Assembly: GCF_009834545.1 (NCBI RefSeq)
Contig: NZ_CP019427.1
Coordinates: forward strand, 5,763,001-5,827,000
Origin: Pseudomonas sp. S04
Lineage (GTDB): Bacteria; Pseudomonadota; Gammaproteobacteria; Pseudomonadales; Pseudomonadaceae
Direction of reading: 5' to 3'
DNA length: 64,000 bases
The notes under the pieces were generated by a model that saw nothing but the letters and a program-made list of their open reading frames with translations, made no database searches and had not been told where the DNA came from. The position numbers and the translations under genes are program-made. Of this stretch, positions 53,607 to 61,654 are shown piece after piece (position 1 is the first letter of the stretch; each line of letters starts with the position of its first letter).

Positions 53607-55001
53607 TCAAACAGCGAAGATCTTGCCCGGGTTCATGATGCCGTTCGGGTCGAACACAGCCTTGACGGCTTTCATGTACTCGATTTCCACCGGCGAACGG
53701 CTGTAGGTCAGGTAATCGCGCTTGGTCATGCCCACGCCGTGTTCGGCCGAGATCGAGCCGTTGTATTTCTCGACGGTTTCAAACACCCATTTGTTGACCG
53801 TCGCGCACTTGGCAAAGAACTCGTCCTTGCTCAGGTTTTCCGGCTTGAGGATGTTCAGGTGCAGGTTGCCGTCGCCGATGTGGCCGAACCAGACGATTTC
53901 GAAGTCCGGGTAGTGTTTGCCGACGATCGCGTCGATTTCCTTCAGGAATGCCGGAACTTTCGACACAGTGACCGAAATGTCGTTCTTGTACGGAGTCCAG
54001 TGAGAAATGGTCTCGGAGATGTACTCGCGCAGTTTCCACAGGTTTTGCAGTTGGGATTCGCTCTGGCTCATCACGCCATCGAGCACCCAGCCCTGTTCAA
54101 CGCAGTGTTCGAAGGTTTCCAGGGCGTGGTTGGCCACTTCCTCGGTGGTCGCTTCGAATTCCAGCAGCGCGTAGAACGGGCACTCGGACTCGAACGGCGC
54201 CGGCACGTCGCCACGAGCGAGGACCTTGGCCAGGGCCTTGTCGGAGAAAAACTCGAAGGCGGTCAGGTCCAGCTTGCTCTGGAAGGCGTGCAGCACCGGC
54301 ATGATCGAATCGAAATCGGTGGTGCCGAGGACCATCGCAGTGAGGTTTTTCGGCGCGCGATCCAGGCGCATGGTCGCTTCGACCACAAAACCCAGGGTAC
54401 CTTCGGCGCCGATGAACAGCTGGCGCATGTCGTAGCCGGTGGCGTTCTTGATCAGGTCGCGATTCAACTCCAGCAGGTCGCCCTTGCCGGTGACCACTTT
54501 CATGCCCGCCACCCAGTTGCGGGTCATGCCGTAGCGAATGACCTTGATCCCGCCGGCATTGGTGCCGATATTGCCACCAATCTGACTGGAACCGGCCGAG
54601 GCGAAGTCCACCGGGTAATACAGGCCCTTTTCTTCAGCCACGTTCTGCAGATGCTCGGTGACCACGCCTGGCTGGCACACCACGGTGCGATCAGTCAGGT
54701 TCACATCGAGGATCTGGTTCATGTAGTCGAACGAAACCACCACTTCGCCATTGGCGGCCACCGCAGCAGCCGACAGCCCGGTACGTCCGCCGGACGGCAC
54801 CAGGGCAACCTTGTGCTGGTTGGCCCAGCGCACGATGGCCTGGACCTGCTCGGTGGTCTTGGGGAACACGATAGCCGTCGGGGCCGGGGCGAAATGCTTG
54901 GTCCAATCCTTACCGTAAGCATTCAGGGAGTCGGCGTCGGTCAACACCTTGCCAGGCTCAACCAGGGTCTTCAGCTCATCAATCAGGGCAGGATTGGTCA
55001 T
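53607..55001 (-). CDS. FAD-binding oxidoreductase, probable D-2-hydroxyglutarate dehydrogenase
   Basis: The 464-residue flavoprotein has a VAO/PCMH FAD domain (VPSGGRTGLSAAAVA, GNIGTNAGGIKVIRYG, GYDMRQLFIGAEGTLGF) and a C-terminal FAD-oxidase domain with WFGHIGDGNLHLNI and EHGVGMTKRDYL (metal- and substrate-binding). It oxidises D-2-hydroxyacids. Beside serA in Pseudomonas, the orthologue is D-2-hydroxyglutarate dehydrogenase, which recycles the D-2-hydroxyglutarate made when SerA reduces 2-oxoglutarate. Its divergence from serA here supports that reading. Start at 55001 (MTNPALIDELK); ten extra codons upstream are possible. Confidence 0.87.
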   Translation of the reverse strand: MTNPALIDELKTLVEPGKVLTDADSLNAYGKDWTKHFAPAPTAIVFPKTTEQVQAIVRWANQHKVALVPSGGRTGLSAAAVAANGEVVVSFDYMNQILDVNLTDRTVVCQPGVVTEHLQNVAEEKGLYYPVDFASAGSSQIGGNIGTNAGGIKVIRYGMTRNWVAGMKVVTGKGDLLELNRDLIKNATGYDMRQLFIGAEGTLGFVVEATMRLDRAPKNLTAMVLGTTDFDSIMPVLHAFQSKLDLTAFEFFSDKALAKVLARGDVPAPFESECPFYALLEFEATTEEVANHALETFEHCVEQGWVLDGVMSQSESQLQNLWKLREYISETISHWTPYKNDISVTVSKVPAFLKEIDAIVGKHYPDFEIVWFGHIGDGNLHLNILKPENLSKDEFFAKCATVNKWVFETVEKYNGSISAEHGVGMTKRDYLTYSRSPVEIEYMKAVKAVFDPNGIMNPGKIFAV

Positions 55002-55077
55002 CGAAAGAACTCTCGAACAATTCATGGTCATCCTGAGAACGCTTCACGTCGCAGGAATGAGTGTTTAGCGGGGTGCA

Positions 55078-55089
55078 TATGCTAGCATA
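55078..55089. promoter_or_regulatory. Perfect 12-bp palindrome in the serA divergent region
   Basis: TATGCTAGCATA is a perfect palindrome in the 206-bp gap between the divergent D-2-hydroxyglutarate dehydrogenase gene and serA. It could be a regulator site or a shared -10 region; which, I cannot tell. Confidence 0.35.
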
Positions 55090-55207
55090 CCGACCCCGCA
55101 GGGTAGTGCCCAAAGGCTGTTCTGCGGTGACGGCGTTCCTGCCGTTCGGGTCAGCTCTGGGCTGCTCCCCTCCCTGCCATTTTTCTCCGGGATACAGGTT
55201 TACGCAG

Positions 55208-56437
55208 ATGAGCAAGACTTCTCTCGATAAGAGCAAGATCAAGTTCCTTCTTCTCGAAGGCGTCCACCAATCGGCTGTCGACGTTCTCAAGTCGGCTGGC
55301 TACACCAGCATCGAGTACCTCACCGGTTCTCTGCCGGAAGCCCAGTTGAAGGAAAAGATCGCTGATGCGCACTTCATCGGCATTCGCTCACGCACTCAAC
55401 TGACCGAAGAGATCTTCGATCACGCGAAGAAGCTGGTCGCCGTCGGCTGTTTCTGCATCGGCACCAACCAGGTGGATTTGAACGCTGCCCGCGAACGCGG
55501 TATCGCCGTGTTCAACGCGCCGTACTCCAACACCCGCTCCGTTGCCGAGCTGGTGCTGGCCGAAGCGATCCTGCTGCTGCGCGGCATCCCGGAGAAGAAC
55601 GCCTCCTGCCACCGTGGCGGTTGGATCAAGAGTGCGGCCAACTCCTTCGAAATCCGGGGCAAGAAGCTGGGTATCGTCGGCTACGGTTCGATCGGCACTC
55701 AACTGTCGGTGCTGGCTGAAGGCCTCGGCATGCAGGTTTACTTCTACGACACCGTGACCAAGCTGCCACTGGGTAACGCCACCCAGGTCGGCAACCTGCA
55801 CGAGCTGTTGGGCATGTCCGACATCGTCACCCTGCACGTTCCGGAAACCGCTGCGACCCAGTGGATGATCGGCGAGAAGGAAATCCGCGCCATCAAGAAG
55901 GGCGGCATCCTGATCAACGCCGCACGCGGCACCGTGGTCGAACTGGACCACCTGGCCGCAGCGATCAAGGACAAGCACCTGATCGGCGCCGCCATCGACG
56001 TATTCCCGGTGGAGCCACGCTCCAACGACGAAGAGTTCGAAAGCCCGCTGCGTGGCCTGGACAACGTGATCCTGACCCCGCACATCGGCGGCTCCACCGC
56101 TGAAGCGCAAGCCAACATCGGCCTGGAAGTGGCCGAGAAGCTGGTCAAGTACAGCGACAACGGTACGTCGGTGTCCTCGGTCAACTTCCCGGAAGTGGCC
56201 CTGCCGGCTCACCCTGGCAAGCACCGCCTGCTGCACATCCACGAGAACATCCCGGGTGTGATGAGCGAGATCAACAAGGTCTTCGCCGAAAACGGCATCA
56301 ACATTTCCGGTCAGTTCCTGCAGACCAACGAGAAAGTCGGCTACGTCGTGATCGACGTCGACGCCGAGTACTCGGACCTGGCGCAGGAGAAGCTGCAACA
56401 CATCAACGGCACCATTCGTTGCCGCGTGTTGTTCTAA
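55208..56437 (+). CDS. serA: D-3-phosphoglycerate dehydrogenase
   Basis: The 409-residue enzyme makes 3-phosphohydroxypyruvate, the first step to serine. It has the NAD motif GIVGYGSIGTQLS (about 155-167), catalytic Arg in NAARGTVVEL, the Glu and His of HIGGSTAEAQ, and a C-terminal ACT domain (HENIPGVMSEINKVFAENGI) for serine feedback. Length matches the E. coli type (410). The ATG at 55208 is chosen over in-frame codons 49 residues upstream. An intrinsic terminator follows. Confidence 0.97.
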   Translation: MSKTSLDKSKIKFLLLEGVHQSAVDVLKSAGYTSIEYLTGSLPEAQLKEKIADAHFIGIRSRTQLTEEIFDHAKKLVAVGCFCIGTNQVDLNAARERGIAVFNAPYSNTRSVAELVLAEAILLLRGIPEKNASCHRGGWIKSAANSFEIRGKKLGIVGYGSIGTQLSVLAEGLGMQVYFYDTVTKLPLGNATQVGNLHELLGMSDIVTLHVPETAATQWMIGEKEIRAIKKGGILINAARGTVVELDHLAAAIKDKHLIGAAIDVFPVEPRSNDEEFESPLRGLDNVILTPHIGGSTAEAQANIGLEVAEKLVKYSDNGTSVSSVNFPEVALPAHPGKHRLLHIHENIPGVMSEINKVFAENGINISGQFLQTNEKVGYVVIDVDAEYSDLAQEKLQHINGTIRCRVLF

Positions 56438-56457
56438 CGCTCAAGCGTCAATAAGAA

Positions 56458-56483
56458 GGGAGCCCCGCGGGGCTCCCTTTTTT
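56458..56483 (+). terminator. Intrinsic terminator after serA
   Basis: GGGAGCCCCGCGGGGCTCCC is a 20-base perfect palindrome followed directly by six T. It lies 21 bp after the serA stop and is convergent with the DUF4399 gene. Confidence 0.93.
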
Positions 56484-56496
56484 ATGCCTGGACGGA

Positions 56497-56919
56497 TTAC
56501 TTCACCGTCACAGTGATTTTTTCCGAAATGATCGGTGGCTCGAAGGCCATGTGATTCTTGTCGCCCAACTCCAGCTGCAAGGTGTGTGTGCCGGGAGTCA
56601 GGGTCAGTTCGGTTTCGGTCTGGGCCTTGCCGAAATGCACGTGCTGGGCGTCGGCCGGAATCACCTGGCCTGCGGCGATCGGGCCGGTGTCGATCAGCAA
56701 ATGGTGGTGGCCGGTGTTTTTGGTGGCATCGCCCGCCGGAGCCAGCGCTACGCCTTCAATGCCGAACTTGACCTTGAAGGTCTTGTCCACGGTGGCGCCA
56801 TTTTCCGGGGTGACGATAAACGCCTTGGCCCCAGCCGGGGCGGGGGTCGCAGCGCTGGCCATCATAGAAGCACCGAGTAACAGACTGGCCAAAACAGCAC
56901 GTGACATAAAGGTTTTCAT
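56497..56919 (-). CDS. DUF4399 domain-containing periplasmic protein
   Basis: The 140-residue protein has a signal peptide (about 1-23, ending SASA/ATPA) and a DUF4399 domain: FIVTPENGATVDKTFKVKFG, the His cluster NTGHHHLLID, AQHVHFGKAQTE and LELGDKNHMAF. The clustered His residues suggest metal binding, but no function is established. It stands alone on the minus strand between serA and a binding-protein gene. Confidence 0.87.
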   Translation of the reverse strand: MKTFMSRAVLASLLLGASMMASAATPAPAGAKAFIVTPENGATVDKTFKVKFGIEGVALAPAGDATKNTGHHHLLIDTGPIAAGQVIPADAQHVHFGKAQTETELTLTPGTHTLQLELGDKNHMAFEPPIISEKITVTVK

Positions 56920-57051
56920 TCTTTTCTCCAGTTTTACGCTTAATCTTTATGAGTGTGACAACTTCGTGGCGATTCGTTGTCGAAGGACCTCAACACCATA
57001 GCAAAGCGCGCCGCAGCAGCGCGCCGCACATAACGAATTCAAGGAGTGACC

Positions 57052-57825
57052 ATGCGCTTTTTGCCTGGCCTGATACTGTTGCTGCCCCTTGTGAGCCCAT
57101 TGGCTCATGCTGAACTGATTGACGATGTAAACGACCGTGGCGAACTGCGCATTGCGCTGGAAGCCGACACCCCGCCGTTCAACTTCAAGGATGACGGCCG
57201 GCTTACCGGCTTCGAAGTCGAGCTCGGCCAACTGCTGGCCAGGGAACTGGATGTACGCGCCGACTTCGTGGTGACCGATTCCACGGACCTGTTGCCAGGC
57301 GTCGAGAGCGGCAAGTACGACATCGCCATCAATCACATAGCACTGACCCCGGAACTCAAGGATCGTTTCGATTTCAGCGAACCTTACAGCTATTCCAGTG
57401 CACAACTGATCGTGCGCCAGGAAGAACAACGTCCACTTGGCTCCCTCCTGGCCCTCAACGGCAAGGCCCTGGGCGTGGCGCAAGGCAGCCAGTTCGTCGA
57501 CCAGGCCCGCAGCGTCGAAGGCATCGACCTGCACAGCTACCCCGACGCGCAGCAGCCCCTCAAGGACGTGGCCGACAAACAGCTCGACGCCGCCATCAGC
57601 GATCGCCTGCTGATCCCCTATGCCATCCGCGACAGCCGGCTGCCGGTCAAGGAAGGCGCCAAGGTCGGCCCGACCCTGAGCCTGGCGATACCCTTCCAGA
57701 AGGGCAACCCGGCCTTCCAGGCCAGCCTCGACCAGGCCCTGCAACGGATCAAGAAAGATGGGCGCCTGATGGCGCTGTCGGAAAAATGGTTCGGCATGGA
57801 CGCGACCCAGCCGCCAAAACCTTAA
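57052..57825 (+). CDS. Periplasmic amino-acid-type substrate-binding protein
   Basis: The 257-residue SBP_bac_3 family protein has a signal peptide (about 1-20, ending LAHA), then the usual RGELRIALEADTPPFNFKD, GFEVELGQLLARELDV and DIAINHIALTPELKDRFDFSEPY. It should bind an amino acid or similar small molecule. No permease or ATPase gene is adjacent, so it is an orphan binding protein or a sensor. A strong AAGGAG lies six bases before the ATG at 57052; an overlapping GTG two codons earlier is less likely. Confidence 0.88.
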   Translation: MRFLPGLILLLPLVSPLAHAELIDDVNDRGELRIALEADTPPFNFKDDGRLTGFEVELGQLLARELDVRADFVVTDSTDLLPGVESGKYDIAINHIALTPELKDRFDFSEPYSYSSAQLIVRQEEQRPLGSLLALNGKALGVAQGSQFVDQARSVEGIDLHSYPDAQQPLKDVADKQLDAAISDRLLIPYAIRDSRLPVKEGAKVGPTLSLAIPFQKGNPAFQASLDQALQRIKKDGRLMALSEKWFGMDATQPPKP

Positions 57826-57840
57826 TTGTCGATGGGTCCT

Positions 57841-57883
57841 TGTGGGAGCAAGCAGACGGAACGCCGCCCGGCGCGCTCCCACA
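57841..57883. repeat. Hairpin with REP-like ends
   Basis: TGTGGGAGC and GCTCCCACA form a 9-bp stem around 25 bases (AAGCAGACGGAACGCCGCCCGGCGC). The ends are those of the GTGGGAG REP family but the inner REP core is gone, so this is probably a collapsed REPIN. It lies between two convergent genes and could act as a terminator-like structure. Confidence 0.7.
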
Positions 57884-57901
57884 GCAAATCTGCACAGCCC
57901 G

Positions 57902-58390
57902 TCAGGCAAGGCCAGCCAGCGCAGCCGCAGCTTCAGCCAGTTGCAGTTCGCTGAACACCTGCACCCCATGCCGGGCCAGCAGGGCTGCGGTGACGCCTTC
58001 ACCGCTGACCTTGACCCCGCTGAAGGTCCCGTCATACGTCAGCAGATTGCCGCAGGACGGGCTGTTGGCCTTGAGCACGGCGATCCGGATGGCGTGCTGC
58101 TGCACCAGCGCCAGGGCCTGCTGTGCACCTGACAGGAACTCGGCGCTGACATCCTCGCCTTCAGTGGTGATCACCCGAGCGTGACCGTCCAGCACCTGCG
58201 CACCCTGACCGCCGGGAATCTCCGCCGCCGCCCGTGGCGTGGGCAAGCCACCGGCGACTTCCGGGCACAACGCGACCACCCGCCCTTCGGCGATCCACTG
58301 CTGCAATTGATCGAACGGGCCGCTGGCCCCACCGTCGTAACGTACGCGGTGGCCGAGCAGGCAGCGGCTGACCAGGATTTTCTGCATCAT
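57902..58390 (-). CDS. DUF523 domain-containing protein
   Basis: The 162-residue protein has the DUF523 hallmarks: VSRCLLGHRVRYDGG near the start, LCPEVAGGLPTPR and LKANSPSCGN. Conserved cysteines suggest a metal or Fe-S site; the function is unknown. It begins ATGATG and overlaps the stop of the upstream 2OG-oxygenase gene by one base, so the two are coupled. Confidence 0.87.
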   Translation of the reverse strand: MMQKILVSRCLLGHRVRYDGGASGPFDQLQQWIAEGRVVALCPEVAGGLPTPRAAAEIPGGQGAQVLDGHARVITTEGEDVSAEFLSGAQQALALVQQHAIRIAVLKANSPSCGNLLTYDGTFSGVKVSGEGVTAALLARHGVQVFSELQLAEAAAALAGLA

Positions 58391-59022
58391 CAGAACAACT
58401 CGTTACCGCGACGACGAAACCAGCCGGTCAATGACAGGCGATCGCGGGTCGCGGGCAGGACTTCGTGGGGCACTTCACCCGACAGGAATACCACCAGGCA
58501 ACCACCGATGGGTACCACATCGTGCTCCATGCCCTCCTCCAGGTACATGCGCAACTGACCGCCATGCTCCGGCAGCCAAGCGTCGTTGAGGTAGATCACC
58601 GCCGAAACCATGCGCCGGTCATCGTCGCGAAAGCGGTCGACATGCTTGAGGTAGAACGCCCCAGGTGGGTACAGCGCGAAATGGCTTTCGAAATCCTCAA
58701 GGCCCAGGTACAGGCCGCGATTCATGGCTTCGCGCAGGCTGTCCATCAAGCCCAGGTAAAGGTCGCACGCCTCGACCTGGCCCGGTTCCAGCCACTGGAT
58801 GTGATCGCCACGGATACCCTCGCGAATCTCCGAAAACGGCCCGCGCCCGACGGCCGCCGGCGCCAGTTCACCTTCGGCCGCACGTTTACGGCACTCAGCC
58901 GCCAGTGCTCCGGTCAGAACCTGAGGCAGGAAAATGGGCTGCTGCGACCAGCCGCGCACAGCGAGGTCGTCCACGATACGTAACAGCAGCGGGTGATCGG
59001 AGGGTATTTGCATGGCGCGCAT
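58390..59022 (-). CDS. 2OG-Fe(II) oxygenase, prolyl-4-hydroxylase type
   Basis: The 210-residue protein is a double-stranded beta-helix dioxygenase. The iron triad is HVD (in YLKHVDRFRDDDRR) and the distal His in GEVPHEVLP, with the 2OG-binding Arg in RLSLTGWFRRR. It resembles the SM-20/prolyl-4-hydroxylase group; the substrate, possibly a ribosomal or elongation-factor protein, is not known. AGGAA precedes the ATG at 59022; another ATG lies three codons in. It is translationally coupled to the DUF523 gene. Confidence 0.87.
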   Translation of the reverse strand: MRAMQIPSDHPLLLRIVDDLAVRGWSQQPIFLPQVLTGALAAECRKRAAEGELAPAAVGRGPFSEIREGIRGDHIQWLEPGQVEACDLYLGLMDSLREAMNRGLYLGLEDFESHFALYPPGAFYLKHVDRFRDDDRRMVSAVIYLNDAWLPEHGGQLRMYLEEGMEHDVVPIGGCLVVFLSGEVPHEVLPATRDRLSLTGWFRRRGNELF

Positions 59023-59154
59023 AGTATTCCTGCGCCAGCAAATCCGACAGCACCACATAGCGGAGGATCGTCGGATAAGCTGATGAACATGATACGAATT
59101 CTCGACAACCTGTGTCTGGCCCCGGAGAATAGTCGCCTGCCGACAGGAGTCCTT

Positions 59155-59907
59155 ATGCGCCGTTTGCTTTTTTCACTGTTGATGCTCTGCACTTTCCCCT
59201 CCTGGGCAGACGGCCACGACCAGTTGTACAAGGTCGCCGGTTGGCCCGACCAGCGCGCGCATTTTAGCGATGCCCTCAGCGCCGCCCAGCAACGCTACCA
59301 AAGCAGCTTGCCGCCGGCGGTGTTCCAGGCGCTGGTCAATAACAGCAATCAGCGTTTTGCGCCGCAGGCCATGGATCGTCGGGCCGAAGCGCAATTGCGC
59401 AAGAACCTCGCCGACCCCAAGCCCGCGCTGGGGTTTTTCCAATCGCCGCTGGGTCGCAAGATCATTGCCGCCGAACTGCTGGCGACCCGGCGCGACCAAC
59501 TGGCGAAGAACGCCAAGGGCCTGCCGAAAATCGAAGCCAGCGACACCCGTCAGTTGATCATTGGTCATCTGGCCCGTGCACTGCCGGCCCGTGAAGCCGG
59601 TGCCGAGGTCAGCCTGGCGATCGCCGGCGTGGCGGCGGACAGCCTGAGCCAGATGATTCCCGGCCTGCTCGGCGGCGGTCAGGCCCAGAGCATGTTGAAC
59701 GGCCAGCGCCAGCGCCTGATGGAACAGATCGGCAGCGACCTGAACAACACCCTGCTGTATGTCTATCGCGACCTATCGGACGCGGAACTGGAAGAGTTCG
59801 CCAGCTTTGCCGAATCGGCCGAAGGCCAGGCGTATTACCAGGCAGCACTGGCCGCGATCCGCGCAGGCCTGGCCGTAGGCCAAAGCACCTCGAACCTGAA
59901 TCAGTAA
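59155..59907 (+). CDS. DUF2059 domain-containing exported protein
   Basis: The 250-residue protein has a signal peptide (RRLLFSLLMLCTFPSWA, about 1-19) and a helical mature part. The region LSDAELEEFASFAESAEGQAYYQAALAAI at the C-terminal end is the DUF2059 element. The function is unknown. AGGAG lies before the ATG at 59155; an alternative ATG at 59083 would place 24 residues before the signal and is rejected. Divergent from the 2OG-oxygenase gene. Confidence 0.82.
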   Translation: MRRLLFSLLMLCTFPSWADGHDQLYKVAGWPDQRAHFSDALSAAQQRYQSSLPPAVFQALVNNSNQRFAPQAMDRRAEAQLRKNLADPKPALGFFQSPLGRKIIAAELLATRRDQLAKNAKGLPKIEASDTRQLIIGHLARALPAREAGAEVSLAIAGVAADSLSQMIPGLLGGGQAQSMLNGQRQRLMEQIGSDLNNTLLYVYRDLSDAELEEFASFAESAEGQAYYQAALAAIRAGLAVGQSTSNLNQ

Positions 59908-59928
59908 AGGTCGATGCCGGCAGGGGCG

Positions 59929-60876
59929 TTACGGATTACGCCCCTTGATCCGCTTGGTCAGAAACCCGAAGTACTCCTGGCGCAACGCCAGGGTTTCATT
60001 GGCCAGATGATGCCGAGCCTCGGGCAGCTTCAACACCTGGGGCCGATCGAACTTGCCCGCCAACACTTCAAGGTTGTGCTGCCAATCCACCGTCATGTCC
60101 GCCTGGCCTTGAATGATCAGCGGCCGCCGGTGGCTGCGTGGGGCCGCTTCGATACGCTTGATCCAGCGGGCTAGCGCGCCGACCCAGGCGGTCGGCAGAC
60201 GCAGCGGTTGCAGCGGGTCGGCTTGCAGGAACGGCAGGAACGCCGGGTCGTTGGAGTTTTCACTGAAGCGCCGGGCGATGCCTTTGACGAAGGGCTTGAG
60301 CAGGTAGTAACTCAGGTGCGACCAACCCCAGGCACGCGGCCGCACCAGCGGCGACAGCAGCACCACCTGGCCCTGCGCCGGGCTGTCTTGTCCCTGGTTG
60401 AGCACATGATCGATCACGATCGCCCCGCCGGTACTCTGCCCACACAGGTGCCACGGCTGCGGCAAATCGATGGATTGCGCCTCGACGAACAGCCCCTGCA
60501 GGGTGTCCTGGTACTCGGCAAAATCGCGGATGCTCGCGCGCTCGCCGCTGGACAGGCCATGCCCCGGCAGGTCGCAGGCAATCACCGCAAACCCCTGGTC
60601 CAGCGCCCACTCGATCACATGCCGATAGAGCCCGGTGTGGTCGTAGAAACCGTGAAACAGAAACAGCGTCGCCTTGGCCTGCTCGGGCCACCAGAACTGA
60701 CTGACCAGCTCATAACCATCGACCTCGAACCGCCCCAGCCTGGTACGCAGGGTACGGCCCGCAAAGTCCAGGCCGTAGAACAGCTGATAGGCCCGGCCCT
60801 CCTCCGACAACGGCTGCGCGCAGGCCAGGGCTTGCAGGCTGGCGCGCAAATGATCGGCATTGAAGGTGGCAGGCAT
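59929..60876 (-). CDS. Alpha/beta-hydrolase (serine aminopeptidase S33 / monoacylglycerol-lipase-like)
   Basis: The 315-residue hydrolase has LFLFHGFYDHTGLYRHVIEWAL, DLPGHGLSSGERA, and the nucleophile elbow GQSTGG (Ser148), with acid in IIQGQADMTVDW and His in EARHHLAN. It fits Hydrolase_4 enzymes that act on lipids or esters; the substrate is unknown. Start at 60876 chosen for MPATFNADHL. Convergent with the DUF2059 gene and divergent from the DUF6436 gene. Confidence 0.86.
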   Translation of the reverse strand: MPATFNADHLRASLQALACAQPLSEEGRAYQLFYGLDFAGRTLRTRLGRFEVDGYELVSQFWWPEQAKATLFLFHGFYDHTGLYRHVIEWALDQGFAVIACDLPGHGLSSGERASIRDFAEYQDTLQGLFVEAQSIDLPQPWHLCGQSTGGAIVIDHVLNQGQDSPAQGQVVLLSPLVRPRAWGWSHLSYYLLKPFVKGIARRFSENSNDPAFLPFLQADPLQPLRLPTAWVGALARWIKRIEAAPRSHRRPLIIQGQADMTVDWQHNLEVLAGKFDRPQVLKLPEARHHLANETLALRQEYFGFLTKRIKGRNP

Positions 60877-60972
60877 ATCGGGATTCCAGCGCGAAACGGA
60901 CTTTATGGGCCTGCGATATTCTTCTGTCGCGGCAAGCATGGCAAGCTACGCGACCTTCGAGGAAGCTTTCCC

Positions 60973-61551
60973 ATGCGCCCGCACGCCCGCACGACACTGC
61001 TTGCCACCCTGCTCGCCCTGCTATGCGCCGGCGTCCTGTGGGCGGCCTATGACTGGTTCCAGGGACGCTACCTGCGGGCCTTCAGTTCGCACACGGCGGT
61101 GTTTTCCGGTGACCCCTTGCGCCTTCCCGAGCACCTGGCCGGCCCCGGGGCGATTCGCGTGGTGCACTTCTGGGACCCGGCCTGCCCCTGCAACGTCGGT
61201 AATCAACAGCACCTCGCCGAACTGCTCGAGCACTACGGGCCACAAGGCGTGCAGTTCTATGCGGTGCAAAAGCCCGGCAGCCAGGGCCAACTGCCCAGCA
61301 CCTTGAGCAACCTCAAACCCCTCGAACTCCTCCCAGGCTCCGAGCAAGTCCCCGCCAGCCCCGCCGTAGCGATCTGGGACCGCGGCGGCAAACTGGCGTA
61401 CTTCGGCCCCTACAGCGAAGGCCTGACCTGCAACTCCAGCAACAGCTTTATCGAGCCGATCCTGCAGGCCCTGAGCGACGATCGTCCAGTGAATGCCATC
61501 AACACTTTGGCGGTGGGTTGTTACTGTCCTTGGGCCAGTGACGCACCCTAG
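60973..61551 (+). CDS. Membrane-anchored thioredoxin-like protein with CxC motifs (DUF6436-like)
   Basis: The 192-residue protein has one N-terminal membrane helix (about 8-28) and a periplasmic thioredoxin-like domain: RVVHFWDPACPCNVGNQQHL at the place where thioredoxins have WCxxC, here Cys71-Pro-Cys73. A late GLTCNSSNSF and a C-terminal CYCPW (second CxC) follow. The fold suggests a redox role, but the unusual CPC spacing makes a copper-binding or disulfide-exchange role equally possible. GAGG precedes the ATG. Confidence 0.75.
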   Translation: MRPHARTTLLATLLALLCAGVLWAAYDWFQGRYLRAFSSHTAVFSGDPLRLPEHLAGPGAIRVVHFWDPACPCNVGNQQHLAELLEHYGPQGVQFYAVQKPGSQGQLPSTLSNLKPLELLPGSEQVPASPAVAIWDRGGKLAYFGPYSEGLTCNSSNSFIEPILQALSDDRPVNAINTLAVGCYCPWASDAP

Positions 61552-61654
61552 GGCATTCCGGACTTTTCAAAGTAGTGGCTGCCCGGCGCGCCAGCTCTGT
61601 GCTACATGTTGACCGCCCCGACAGGCGGTACCCTGACAAGAACAAGGAGTCACC

